From Tetragonia tetragonoides (taxonomy: Eukaryota; Streptophyta; Magnoliopsida; Caryophyllales; Aizoaceae): DNA of 64,000 bases. The translations under genes were made by a program, and so were the position numbers. A model generated the notes under the pieces. It searched no databases. It was not told the DNA's origin and saw only the letters and a program-made list of their open reading frames with translations. Below are positions 49,593 to 61,803 of this stretch, piece by piece; the first letter of the stretch is position 1; each line of letters starts with the position of its first letter. Location of the stretch: assembly GCA_038025085.1 (NCBI GenBank), contig CM076147.1:27195001-27259000 (forward strand). Reading direction: 5' to 3'.

Positions 49593-51098
49593 TGTAGACA
49601 CCAAAAATTGTGTCCATAATAAGTCCCCGTAAAAACCCGATAATGAAAGGATTGGATTTTGCTCGAACTTGGGTTGCGAGAATAATTGCTCTGATCATTA
49701 GCCCAGTTCATTTGAATTAGCCAGTGGAAGCCTTTTGTACAGGTGATCCAAACCAGTTGGACTCAATTCAATTGGAGTCCAAAACTGAGAGATAGGCCTC
49801 TTTGAACCTAAGGGCCCGAAAGGGAACCCAAACCCATGAGTCAACCCTTGGTCAAACAAGGGAGCTCAGTCAATCCCGCATGGACCCCCTCGGAAGAGCC
49901 TCCCACGCACGAAAATCATGCCAGGCGCCTATGCAGGCGCACCGCACCAGGTCCAAGAGGCCACGCTTGGGCTCAAGCGGTGGCCGCTAGGCCAAGCGGC
50001 TTGACCGCTTGGCCTGCCGGTTTGGCCGCTCGGCCTAGCGGTTTGGCCGCCTGGACCCTTTCTCGCGGATGGCAAAATTCGAGGCCCATTCGATTTCCGT
50101 GCCAAACCTGGCAGCTCCCTCTATTCTATATAAGCAAACCTTAGGGTTCAGTTGAAGAGGTTGGAGATTTTCCTCTTAAGGTTGGAGATTCTCTTTCATA
50201 TTATAAACCCTAAATTCTGATTCTACTCATTCTTTAGGATTAGCCCTAGCACCACAAAAATAAACTTTCATACTTCATCAAGAGCATGAATTCAAGCAAT
50301 ACAACCCAATAAGTTCATTGTGAGCATCCAGGTAATCCAACCTGAGAGTTTTCAATAAATTTTATATTGCTTGTTATTACTAACGAATTGGGTTTATGTG
50401 ATTTGTACATGCATGGCGCGTTTTGGGCAATAGGGCTTGTATTAAGCCTAATGAATGGATGAATGAATGCATATTTATTATTATTGCTTTATATTGAATT
50501 ATGCTTTGTTTGTGAATTGGTGGATGCATTACCTTGTTTGCCTTCTAACTCGCAGGTTTTAAGCATATTTATCGTTTTCTAGCAATAAAAAGCATGTAAC
50601 TTGATAAATTGTTAAAAGTGGTCACATTAATAATGCTTGTTCAAACCCATTAGTTAAAACTAGGTATTTGGACAAATTGAACCCTGTTTGGAACCGTAGC
50701 ATTAATAATTATATTGAATCGATTAGTAAAGGCTGTTGTTGTTAACGGGCGAGTTGGGTGCCTAACACCTTCCTAGCTCGTACCTACGCCCCCGAACTCA
50801 TTAATGAAGTCAATTTCCCCAATAGGGATTGGGGTGCACAGGAGTTGAGTTGACGTCTTTCTAGACTATCGACTTGATCTCCAAGGTTTCCAAATTACCT
50901 CAAAATTTGGTGGCTACTTCCGACAATCTTAATCATATCCTTGGTAAAAAAAATCTCTATGTGCATATACACTAAAAGATTCACGAAATTCGATCACCCA
51001 ACGCGCTCTCCCAGGCTGTCCGGAAAACCCGACCCCCCGAAAGGAGGGCCGAAGGTGAGGCACGCGAAAAAGAGGGGAGAAAAATACGACAGCCTACA
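49593..51098 (+). repeat. 3' LTR of the Tat element
   Basis: 1506 bp, TGTAGACACC to CCTACA. Same layout as the 5' LTR with TATA at 50126-50134 and a shorter dyad array (about 49965-50060). No convincing polypurine tract was seen just left of 49593. Confidence 0.9.
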
Positions 51099-51103
51099 AT
51101 GGT

Positions 51104-51303
51104 CTGATGAGGGAATGGAAGGTGACTGAGAGGGATGAAGATGGACTTAAGGGAGAAGGAATGATAACAGTAGGGAAGGAGAGTCACAGCCAAGTTGAAA
51201 AACAAGAAGTTATGGCACAAAGTTAAGGGAGATGAAAGAGGTAAAAAAAGGTAATTTTTTAATTGCAAAAAATAATTTCTGAAAATGGAGAAAATAAATA
51301 AAA
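51104..51303. other. MULE sequence right of the retrotransposon
   Basis: Purine-rich continuation of the MULE 5' region up to its right TIR. No gene was recognised. Confidence 0.5.
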
Positions 51304-51472
51304 GAACTTCCGATGACATTTAAATGATTCCGGCAACTTAAAGTGACTGGAGTTATCGTAAGATCATTATTGTCCCACTTAAACTTAGTAAAGATTATTT
51401 AAGCATATTTCTCCGGTAGGGATTATTATTTTCCAATGAAGCAAAGTAGAGATTATTCCCATCCAATTTTTC
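51304..51472 (-). repeat. Right TIR of the MULE
   Basis: Reverse complement of 27691-27858 with small differences. It ends CCAATTTTTC before the duplication TTAAATAAA. Confidence 0.8.
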
Positions 51473-51498
51473 TTAAATAAATGACTTTTTTATTGCAG

Positions 51499-52238
51499 AT
51501 TTTCCTTCCATTTTGTATCGACGACCACTAGACTTTGTGCATTGTCGACTTAGTTAATAGAAAAGTGTATAATCTGGATTCTTTGGCTTGGGGCAAACGG
51601 TATATTAAGGTTCAAAAATTGGTAAGTGTTCAAAGGTTGAGTTTAGTCCACCTTTGTGCATTTTGTTATTCCCATCTTTGTGCATTCTATTCTTCCCATT
51701 AAGTTTAGTCTTTTGATTTGGCATATTATGGGTTGAGTCCAAGTTGAGTTCCTTGCTGAATATTTTCGTGGTGGAGGAATATTTCCACTTGGGGAGAATA
51801 TTGACACCTTTGAAATTGAGAATTCAAAGGTTGCGACACAATCCAACGGGTAGGTCTATTCTTATATTCTTGTTAAATAAAAGTAAGTTGAAACGCAATT
51901 CGCAAGTAATATTACAAGCAATGCAGGAATGATTGCGGAATATACACAATGAAATTCATGACCGAGAGTGGGGAATTTGCTAAGTTAACAAACCGGGACT
52001 TCAAGGTAACCCCTTCTGATAAAACAAAATAATTGTTGATAATTCCCAATTTCTATTATTACATTCCTTAATTGAGTTCCTTGTATTTTAGGATGGTGTT
52101 GAAATACGGCTTCGTTTGTTGATGAAAGTGTTGATGTCAGACAGCAACCTAATGCTAGACACAATTGAGTTAACAACAGTTCATGGGGAAGTGATCAAAG
52201 ACAACTCCGAGCTTCCTCGTAAGAAACAGTTTAAATAG
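51499..52238 (+). pseudogene. Ulp1-like cysteine protease gene, 3' half with catalytic blocks
   Basis: Exons: 51499-51621, about 51749-51849, 51927-52005, 52092-52238 (stop TAG 52236-52238), with GT-AG sites and matching phases. The first exon reads IFLPFCIDDH, then a stop TAG (51529-51531) where Ulp1 proteases have Trp after the catalytic His, then TLCIVDL and the Asp block YNLDSL. The second ends VATQSNG and joins GNDCGIYTMKFM, which gives the oxyanion Gln and the catalytic Cys. The C-terminal exon is clean. So His, Asp, Gln and Cys are all still visible but translation would stop after the His. It continues the gene at 25229-27619. Confidence 0.85.
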
Positions 52239-54236
52239 AGGATAATATTTATTTGAAAAATATTTTGTAAAGCACTGTCTCTTTTTCATTGTACCATGCA
52301 ACAAGGTTTTTGTATAGAAAACTGTGAAGGTGATGCGTAATTTAGGGACCAAATAACATAAAATGCTTAACCATGGTGGGCAACAACTAAAATTGGTTGA
52401 CAATGTAATAGAATATATCCATATAGGATGCCACATTTTAAAATGAATCTTGTTGAAGTAAAGTTATGTAGACCATTCATACATAGTAGTGCACCAAATG
52501 GAAAGTTATGTAGACCAACAAATTCATAGTAGTCCACCAAATGGAAGTTAAGTAGACCATTCATACATAGTAGTGCACCAAATACTGTAATATAGTTTAA
52601 TTGAAATGTAAGCCAAGTGTCCTTGCCATTGCGAAAACGACAACTGAATGCCCTATGGAGAAGACAACCACTAAAACAACAAGTGGTTGACTATGAAATT
52701 AGTTAAGAGGAGGACAATATCGTAGTTGTCAGGGTAAAGCTCACTGCAATTTATTAACCAAGAGCTATAGTTGGTCGACAAAAGGTGGATATAGGAGTAA
52801 ATACCTATTGTTGAAACAATGCAACCTAAAATATTCGTCGACTAATGTTTGAAAACATGTTCTTGGACCAAAGGTTGGAAAATAGCAATGGTTGGAAACA
52901 TAGTAGTGGACCAATACTTGTTGCAAATTCCTATACTTTACAACTAGAGATAATAGTTGACCAATAAATTGTTAAGAAACGAATATATGTTGTACACACT
53001 GATAAATTGAGTATGTGCGCGAAAGAGAGGAGTAAGATTGAAAAGATTAAATAAAGGAGAATCATATGAAACTGAAGCATGAAAAATGCAGTTAATACAT
53101 AAACCGAAATGTTGAGGAAAATTGGTGGACAATACAATACCAAAGATAAAGTTAACAAATCCATAAACACATAAACCCAAATGTTAAAGCGGAGCAAAGC
53201 ATTAAAAACTTATCGGCAGAGGGGAGACATCATTATTTGAGTGTCGGGCATCAACCATTGTAAGGATGTTGAATTTTGATTTCTATTTTGAGAGGGAAAA
53301 GGACTGGTAGGTAATTTCACTTGTTAAAATTCCGAAAATTATTATTTTAACTCGATGGTGGACTACCAACGGATAATGGTAGACTATTGTATTTTAAATT
53401 ATTCAACGATTGAAAATGAGTCTCCATTAAGTTTGGTAGTTGTAAGAAAGGACACATCATAAATGATACCTTATCAACTTACCATAGGCTGAGTTCAATG
53501 AACTTCAATTCATTTTCAAGAGCCTCCTCTTTTTTCTCATTATCTCATCCACAATATCAACAACAACATTTTTTTTAGGGTTCCCGTTGAAGCATTATAT
53601 TTCCCTTCACAAAATCCTATGTAACGGCATCAACTGAAAATGCAAACCCAACATTGTGGTCACATAACATAAATGAATCCTTCACAAAGGTACGCAATTT
53701 ACATGCCAATCATATTAGTTTTTATTTTCTTTGCATGATGGCCACTACTTATTGATATTTTATAATTTTGCACTATTTTAGTTTCACTCAAACGTGTACT
53801 TAAATGTATTATGGAAACTACTTATTCTTAACGTCAATGTTATGTTCCTTTTTAGTGCCCCTTTTAACTTCATTGCTACATTCTTTAGCCGATCTCAATC
53901 ATGTTTGCTTGATTTCTACATTCTCCATTTAGGACGGATCATATATATAAATAGGTTTTATCCCCGTGTTTCGTACATGCTCGTTTTATTCCCTTAATAT
54001 ATTAACAAAGTTAATTGCTAATATATTTTTGCAGTATATGGCAAAAAATGTGTATATTACATATCAAATTTCCATATTTTGGTCAATTAATTACTAATAA
54101 AAATTTTACATTTATCCACTGCACATGAGAATTACCTAAGTTCAATTACATATTCATGATTTTAGACTTGATTTTACTTACAATTAAAATATGCATGGTA
54201 CTATGTATTTTAACACGTCTAACTTCTCCCCGAAAA
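52239..54236. other. AT-rich non-coding stretch with dispersed GTGGACYA-like motifs
   Basis: No gene. Between 52440 and 52590 a block with GTAGACCATTCATACATAGT and AGTGCACCAAAT repeats three times. Variants of TGGTGGACYA or TAGTGGACCAAT recur at about 52906, 53125 and 53356. Similar motifs occur at 24645, 54916-55385 and 61885-62070. Confidence 0.5.
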
Positions 54237-54813
54237 TCGCAAAATATTATCTGCCAAAATAGCACATATACATCTCATTTTAAAGTAATTTTCATTTTTG
54301 GTTAAATTATTAGAGTTGTGTAACGATTTCTTTTTTAATTTGTAGTTGAAAACAATAAATATCATGTTTCATTACTATTTTAAAGTCAATAATAATGATG
54401 ATCCATTAGTTGCTGGTGACATATTGGATGATTTGCATACGTGTCAGCTTACATGTCAACGACACTCGTATGTGACTCTCTCACATGTCGTCTCACGTGT
54501 CATCACCATACAAATAAGGATCCTATTAGCCAAAAATACCATATATGCATCTCAATTTGAAGAATTTTTCATTTCCGATGCAATGACGTTAAATTTTTAT
54601 TTTTTTGATTTGCGTAACGAAAGTTATTGTATTTTATTATTTGAAACATTATACTAATAATTATAAATTTCATATTTAATGACTATATTAAATTCAAGAA
54701 TGATGATGCATTAATAAACCGATGACAAGGTGGATGTATTGCATATGTGGCAACTTACGTGTCATGCTTGCACGATGTGGCGTCCCACGTGTCGGCACCA
54801 CACGAAGAAGGAC
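54237..54813. repeat. Diverged two-copy tandem repeat, unit about 290 bp
   Basis: Both copies share ATTAGCCAAAAATACC-like, ATGCATCTCA, TTTTTCATTT, GATGATGCATTA-like and CACGTGTC blocks in the same order. Copy 1 runs about 54237-54527 and copy 2 about 54528-54813. A TA run (about 54818-54847) follows. Confidence 0.65.
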
Positions 54814-54814
54814 C

Positions 54815-54851
<37 letters not shown>

Positions 54852-54859
54852 TGTTGTAA

Positions 54860-55470
54860 GGATGTAGGCTAGCATCAAAGGTGTGGGTCAATTGAATTCT
54901 ATATTCTCCCTCCCTATTATGGTGGACCATATAGATAATTGTCGCCTATAGAAACATGTAGGCAAGCAACAAGACATGCCTCGTTGCTTGCTTGAATTCT
55001 ACTTTCTCCCAATTATATTGTGTAAATAGTACATATCAAGCCATGCAACGTTCCTTAAATAGTACACCAAAAAAATAGTGCTCCACTAGGACCTAAACCA
55101 TGCTTGCAAGGATACCATATTCTCCCTATTACGGTGGACCATATATTCAATTGTCGACTATTGCAGCATGTAGGCAATCAACAAGGCATGCCTCGTTGCT
55201 TGCTTGAATTCTACATTCTCCAATTTAAGGTTGGCCCCATATTCCAAATTAACGACAATTTAAGCATGTAGGCAAGCATCAAGGCATGCATCGTTCTTTA
55301 AACAGTACACCAATAAAATAGTGGTCTACTAGGAGCTGAACCATGCCTCGTTGGATACTATATTCTCCCTATTATGGTGGACCATACATTTAATTGTTGA
55401 CTATTGATGCATGTAGGCAAGCAACAAGGCACGCGTCGTTGCTTGCTTCAATTCTACATTCTCCCAATTA
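54860..55470. repeat. Diverged tandem repeat upstream of the FAR1-like gene
   Basis: Blocks TTCTCCCTATTAYGGTGGACC (at about 54903, 55123, 55363), CATGTAGGCAAGCAACAAGG and CGTTGCTTGCTTGAATTCTA recur with 220-240 bp spacing. Three units, the last partial. They abut the start of the FAR1-like frame. Confidence 0.75.
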
Positions 55471-57230
55471 TGTGTGAAAGTGTGTTACGATACGCTTCTT
55501 ATTTGTCATATTTTGCAATGCTAATTGTTGGGTACGTTTTATTTACCAGTGAACAGGATAGTGAAGGGACGTCGGCAAACCACGGGGATCAATCGAGTTT
55601 GCATGTGCCATCTGAGTCCATAAATGTGGACATGGGGGAGGAAAGACAGTCGGATGCCACACAACCAATTCGTTCAGATGATTAAAGTGAAGATGATCTC
55701 ACTACAGATTATGGGACTGTCAGATCAAATATTTCAAACGAAGTTTGAATCTTTAGACGAAGGAGAGGAATGGTATACCAGTTACGCAAAGGCAATTGGC
55801 TTTAGTAGGAGACTAAGCTATGCCACTCAAAGCAGGACAACCGGCTACACCATTGGACGGGTAATGGTGTGCTCAAACGCGGGCAGAAGAAAATCTGATG
55901 TTGAAGGAAGTGAAAGGAAACGGAAAGACATCTCAGTTACAAGATGTCAATGCAAAGCAATGTGTGCACTAAAAATAGATGAATCGACGGGCAAGTGGTT
56001 TGTCAGCAAGTTCCATAGTGACCACTCCCACCCGCTTGTTCCCCCACATTTGGTCTATTTACTGAGATCCCATAGATCAATTCCCCAAGAAATTAAGGAA
56101 CAAGTCATTCAGATGTACAAGTGTGGAATGAAAATATCGTCTATTAGATGTTACCTGCTGAGACAAGTTGGGTTGGAACAATTTGATTACTCATGAGAGG
56201 CGACACTTGCAATTAGATGGAGATGCAGAGGGTTTCCTTGGTTACATGAATGTAAAGAAGAGCATGGATCCTATGATGTACCACGAGGTAGATGAAAAAA
56301 GTTGGCTAAAGTGTATATTTTGGTGCGACTCCAAATCTCGGTTGGACTACGCAACATTTCACGACACCATGGGATTTGACACAATGTACAAGGTCAATGC
56401 ATATGATATGCCATTTGTCATTTTGATGGGGGTGAACAACCATCGGCAGACAATTGTGTTTGGTTGCGCTTTGTTGTCGAACGAGACAATTGAATCATAC
56501 AACTGGCTGTTGACACAATTTCTCTTAGCCATGGACGACCAAAAACGAACAACTAGCATAACCGATGGGGATAAAGCAATGGCAAGCGCAATTGGAACAA
56601 AGTTCCCCTGCTCTATCCACCGTCTTTGTCCATGGCATTTGCAGCACAATGCAATGCAAAACATTGGAAACGCTTTTGCCTTTGCTTTTGTCAAGATTTT
56701 GGATAGACATCGGCGCAAGGCTGACTTTGAGGCATCGGGGGCAGTTTTAATCAACCATTTTCAACTCAAAATAACAATTGGGCAACATGGCTTTATAAGA
56801 AGAGGGAGAAGTGGGTTGAGGCGTGGTTCAGAAATAGTTTCTTTGCCGACATGCAAACAACGCAACGTTGCGAGAGCATGAATTCCTATATGAAAATTTT
56901 CCTCGACCATAGGATGCGTTTGAATGACTTCGTTCACAACTATGACCAAGCATTAACGGAACTACGTCTCAAGGAGACGGGTTTAGATTTCGTGTCAGAG
57001 CATACTACTCCGGTCATTCAGAGTTGCTTGAATAGGATTGAAGAGCAACCATCACAGGTGTACACAAGGATTGATCTTACATACCATGTCTTCTGTAAAG
57101 AGCTGAAATTCGAGAGTAAATACCAGGTTCGGAACGTAGTCCCTTGGAATGCTTCAAAAGCCTACTACATGCCCAGATATCTTCACACGGGACCACATTT
57201 GGTTGTATTGGACGCAAAGGACGACAATAT

Positions 57231-58964
57231 TGTAACGCCCCGGCATAATCGGGTGTCTGCTTAAGCTAATTAATCAAAATTAGGTAGCGAAAGCTAGATT
57301 AAAGAAATTGGCGTTACCGTCGTATCTCCCGTAAGGAAAATACAAGGCTACTTAAACTGACCATTTCAGGGTAGAGGCACGACAAACTTGAGATATAAAT
57401 AAACCTTTTTATATAAGTAAACCAATGTAATTACAAACACTAGTACACTAGCTTAATACTTATATAAACCTATTACAAACTACTATACTGAACCCTCACT
57501 TCTAAAGTCGTTGATCTCCCAACTGTAAATAAATAAGCAAATTGATCCACTTATTGGCAGCTCTCAATCGACTGGTCCATCTAGCAAACGAGGTCTTTAC
57601 AACCACCAACCTGTAAAACATACTCCAATCTACTCCCCCGTACAAACGAATTTCGTACAGGTTCATCATAGACCCACCATTGAAGAAAAATGGACACACA
57701 CACACGTAAATATTTTATAAAATCAGTAACAGAGTTGAGTAGTCTCTTATCACCCCAAAAATATTATTTGAAAATCATTTAGCAATAAAATAGCATAGCA
57801 TAATCAATCTCAAAAACACACAAGTACATTTCCTTGATCATAGTCCGTTTATGCAAGATCTGATCATCGTTGGACGTTGGTGGACAGAAGTCCCATTATT
57901 GGGCCGAAGTCCCATTAGTGGACTGAAGCCCCATTATTGGACAAAAGTCCCAAGTACAGCCGGAGACCGAATCCCCTTGAGTTGCCTTTGTAACTAGTGT
58001 GCACACTGGGCTGACTTAGGGCCCCATTCCGTATGTATGTAGTCTTTATATTAACTTTCACTTGCATAAACTTATATGGCTCAAGAATATCCACTTAGTT
58101 CAAGTCTTCTCCTCACGTAAATCTCATAAGGTATTTCATATACCACACAATACGAGTTCATTTATCCCTTTCATTCAAACATGACTTCACATAAAAACAA
58201 GGTGCGCGTAGATACTTGTATATAATAATAAACTTAGCTTCTCAAATAATGTACGTATATAAAATCATACTTAAAAATGGATACTAAGAAATTACCTTTA
58301 ACACGTGTACACTAAGGTAGTCCACCGAACATCCTCTAGCTATGCTTATACTGACCGTATATTACACTCTTATTTTAATATTACATTTCTTTCCTTGTTC
58401 TCCTTCCTTTTCGTCCCATACTACTTCTTTGGTTTAACTTTAGCTTTTCACAATTCCATTTACTTTCCAATTCTTCTTTTCTTGCTCTCTGCTAGTCCCA
58501 GCAAATACAAGACTACTACTAATGTTTTATGTGTTTTTATACCCAAACATTCTAGGAAGGAATACTAAGGATAAGTATGAATTAAAGGATGAGAATGAAT
58601 TAATAATAAGATAGGAATGAATAATGGATAAGAATGAATAATAGGATAAGAACGAATCATAGAAACGAATGAGAAAACTTAAGTATTAAGTTTTAAATGG
58701 ATAAAGATGAAATAAATCCATTTATTTATTTATCTTATTTTTACTATATCCGATTGTTTTTAGACACGTTTTCTAATGGAAAGACGGATAATCAAGTTTC
58801 ACTCTTTGGTTGTCCCTATATAAGTATTACACTATGTATAGGTCACTCTAAAAAATTATAAGGAACCTCACATGATCCGAATAATAAAACTACTAGCTCC
58901 ACTGATTACAAGTAACTCCCACTATTACCACTAATCTTTGTACTTTATTTTCTCGGGTATTATA
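57231..58964 (-). repeat. LTR (3' LTR in element orientation)
   Basis: About 1734 bp, closely alike to 59274-60994. Includes a short tandem set of GAAGTCCCATTATTGGAC-like units at about 57885-57950. Confidence 0.85.
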
Positions 58965-59258
58965 CTCTACCCACCTTAAAAAAAGTTTCATCCTCGAAAC
59001 TTGCGCAACATAAGCTACAACTGAACACATAAAAATAACTAGCACATAATATTAACAATAGCTTAATAAATAGGCCTTAAAAATATATAATTTTAAAACA
59101 TACGCATTTAACAAACAAGACACAATGCACCCAAACAATAAACAATCTTGTATCCTATCACTCACACTCATTTCCAATCATTTTAAAAAAGTTCAACTTT
59201 ACTAAAATGCAAGACTAATGAGGTCTCACAACAACAACAGAGCCTCTAGCCTAAAGTA

Positions 59259-59270
59259 GCTCTGATACCA
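59259..59270 (-). promoter_or_regulatory. Primer-binding site, initiator Met tRNA type
   Basis: TGGTATCAGAGC on the minus strand, three bases from the LTR starting at 59274. It fixes the orientation of the element. Confidence 0.85.
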
Positions 59271-59273
59271 TTC

Positions 59274-60994
59274 TGTAATACCCTGTCATAATTAGGTGAC
59301 TGCTTATGCTAATTAATCAGAATTAGGCAGCGAAAGATAGATTAAAGATATTGGCGTTACCGTCGTATCTCCCATAAGGGAAATACAAGGCGACTTAAAA
59401 CTGACCATTTTAGGGTAGAGACTCGACAAACTAGAGAAATAATAAACTATTTTATTAATAAATCACACTGATTACAAAACTCTAATGGGCTAACTTAATA
59501 CCTCCTATTACAAACTAGTATACTGAATCCTCACTTCTAGAGTCATCGATCCCCCAACTGTAAATAAATAAGTAAATTGAAACACTTCTTGGCAGCTCTA
59601 AATCAACTCGTCCATGGATCTTCACAAGTCATCAACCTGTAAAACATACTCCAATCTACTCCCCCATATAAACGAATTTCGTACAGGTTCATCATAGACC
59701 CACCATTGAAGAAACATGGACAAACACACACGTAAACATTTTATAAAATCAGCAACAAAGTTGAGTATTCTCTTAGCACCCCAAAAATATTATTTGAAAA
59801 TCATTTAGCAATAAAATAGCACAGCATAATCAATCTCAAAAACACACAAGTAGATTTCCTTGATCATAGTCCGTTTATGCAAGATCCGATCATCGTTGGT
59901 GGACAGAAGTCCCATTATTGGACAGAAGTCCCATTAGTGGACCGAAGCCCCATTATTGGACAAAAGTCCCAAGTACAGGCAGAGACCGAATCCCCTTGAG
60001 ATGCCTTTGTAACAAGTGTGCACACTGGGCTGGCTTAGAGCCCCATTCCGTACGTAAGTAGTCTTTATAGTAACTTCACTTGCATAAACTTATGGCTCAA
60101 GAACATCCACTTAGTTCAAATCTTCTCCTCACGTAAATCTCATAAGGTATTTCATATACCACGCATATACGAGTTCATTTATCTCTTTCATTCAAACATG
60201 ACTTCAAATAAAACAAGGTACACGTAGACACTTGTATATAATAATAAATTAGCTTCTCAAATAATGTACGTATATAAAATCATAGTTTAAATACTTAAAA
60301 CGGATACTAAGAAATTACCTTTGATGCGTGTACACTAAGGTAGTCCTCCGAACATCCTCTAACTATGCTTATACTGACCGTATATTACACTCTTATTTTA
60401 ATACTACATTTTTTTCCTTGTTCTCCTTCCTTTTCATCCCATACTATTTCTTTGGTTTAACTTTAGCTTTCCACAATTTCATTTACTTCCCAATTTTTCT
60501 TTTCTTGCTCTCTGCTAGTCCTAGCAAATACAAGACTACTTCTAATTCTTTGTGTGCTTTTATACCCAAACATTCTGGAAAGGAAAACTAAGGATAAGTA
60601 TGAATTAAAGGATGAGAATGAATTAATAATAGGATATGAATGAATAATGGATAAGGATGAATAATAGGATAAGAACAAATAATAGATAAGAATGAGAAAA
60701 CTTAACTATTATTTTTTTTAAATGGATAAAGATGAAATAACTCCATTTCTTTATTTATATATCTTATTTTTACTATATCTGATTGTTTTTAGTACCGTTT
60801 TCTAACGGACAGACGGATAATCAAGTTCCACTCTTTGGTTGTCCCTATATAAGTATTACACTATGTATAGGTCACTCTAAGAAATTGTAAGGAACCTCAC
60901 ATGTTCCGAATAATAAAACTACTAGCTCCACTGATTACAGGTAACTACCACTATTACCACTAATATTTGTACTTTATTTTTCTCGGGTATTACA
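59274..60994 (-). repeat. LTR (5' LTR in element orientation)
   Basis: About 1721 bp. Matches 57231-58964 nearly end to end, with small indels. An open stretch on plus at about 60328-60591 is mirrored at 58305-58568 but starts without ATG and runs against the element, so it is not a gene. Confidence 0.85.
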
Positions 60995-61803
60995 AATATG
61001 ATGAATTATTCATGTGGCAAACTCGAGTCAGTTGGCTTTTCCTGTCGCCACAGTATTGCAGTTATGAAGTATCAAGGCATGGAGATAATACAATCAGGAC
61101 TCTTCTTAAGGAGGTGGACAATTCATGCTAAAGAAGGGGGTCATGTCGGCGTAGAATCTTGGTTTGCCCCTGACATACAGCGCCGCATGAGATATGCTAC
61201 ACTCAGTAACATGTGTAACGCAGCCGCCTACGATGCTTTCGCTGATCCTTCGAAATATCAAGGTCTGCAAGATGTTATTCAAAACTTTTCCCACAATTTC
61301 AGCAAGGGTTGTCACTTGGGACCTCCACGCGTGAACAATCCCCCAACGTCACCTCCTCATAATAGGGGCAGGGCTTGTCCCAAATACGGGCTCCCTGGTC
61401 ATGTAGGTCGTAACTGCCCCGGCCTAGCATCAACGCAACCCCGTGTTCCTGCATCCACTATCCCCGTCGTCGGTTCGTCTCTCCCACTGAGGTCTGCTCT
61501 GTTTGGATAGGGAAATTACCGTCCACAGATGGTATCTTCAAGTGCACCCATTTCGCAATCAAAAATGCCTCCAAAGCCAATCCAATGCTTACATGCCACT
61601 AAGCCAACCGGAACACTTAGACTTCTTGGTATGTCATCTAACCCATTTTTCCTACTATTCGTTTTTTGCAATTGTTAGGTGAAGTTTATGTGCTTTTTTC
61701 AAAAAAAAATACAGAAGGAGGATATAAACTACGTTTTGTGGTCTAAAAACCAAACAAACGCAGATTGGGAACCAACAGAATGAGACTGACTCGTGTTTTC
61801 AAG

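Larger units (their letters stand above)
32930..51098 (+). mobile_element. Tat-lineage Ty3/gypsy LTR retrotransposon with two antisense genes
   Basis: The LTRs (32930-34495, 49593-51098) start TGTAGACACC and end CCTACA. The target duplication is ATGGC (32925-32929) and ATGGT (51099-51103), 4 of 5 matching. The primer-binding site resembles the tRNA-Arg type of Tat/Ogre elements. Order: leader with 69-bp repeats, gag, reverse transcriptase, RNase H, a second archaeal-type RNase H, integrase, then two antisense genes and a repeat-rich 3' region. Dual RNase H and extra antisense ORFs fit the Tat clade. It is inserted in the MULE 5' region. Both gag and pol are broken, so it cannot move alone. 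Confidence 0.9.
27691..51472 (-). mobile_element. Mutator-like element (MULE) with TIRs, inserted in the Ulp1-like intron
   Basis: Inverted ends of about 168 bp (27691-27858 and 51304-51472) are closely alike by eye; both contain TAATCCCTACCGGAGAAATA when read inward. The target duplication is imperfect, TTAAATTAG (27682-27690) and TTAAATAAA (51473-51481), 7 of 9 matching, the length expected for MULEs. Without the nested retrotransposon (32930-51098 plus its duplication) the element is about 5.6 kb. It carries a mudrA-type gene on the minus strand. It lies between a donor at 27620 and an acceptor at 51498, within one intron. Confidence 0.85.
57231..60994 (-). mobile_element. Non-autonomous LTR element, long LTRs and 309-bp interior
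   Basis: A perfect 5-bp target duplication AATAT lies at 57226-57230 and 60995-60999. Ends are TGTAAC...TTACA. Left LTR 57231-58964, right LTR 59274-60994. The primer site GCTCTGATACCA at 59259-59270 is the complement of TGGTATCAGAGC (initiator Met tRNA type), so the element points left. A purine-rich tract on that strand (AAGGTGGGTAGAG) adjoins the left LTR. The interior codes for nothing. It interrupts the FAR1-like frame. Confidence 0.9.
55540..61803 (+). pseudogene. FAR1-type MULE transposase, broken and split by an LTR element
   Basis: Acidic start (SEQDSEGTSANHGDQ) ends at a stop 55683-55685. The FAR1 zinc-finger domain follows in another frame (EEWYTSYAKAIGFS, CQCKAMCALKI, KFHSDHSHPL, about 55745-56040). 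A frameshift near 56168 leads to the MULE DDE domain: FDTMYKVNAYDMPF, GVNNHRQTIVFGCALL, TSITDGDKAMASAI, CPWHLQHNAM. A further frameshift near 56760 leads to TTQRCESMNSYMK, with the likely Glu. At 57230 the frame is cut by an LTR element and resumes at 61000 with a SWIM-like finger (SCGKLESVGFSCRH, first Cys read as Tyr) and a zinc-knuckle CPKYGLPGHVGRNC. A stop at 61508-61510 precedes continued reading to a donor near 61631. Clearly a pseudogene. Confidence 0.85.

Noticed and set aside
58305..60591. Pair of similar 87-codon frames, one in each LTR at 58305-58568 and 60328-60591
   Set aside because: Their likeness follows from LTR identity; no ATG start, and they run against the element.
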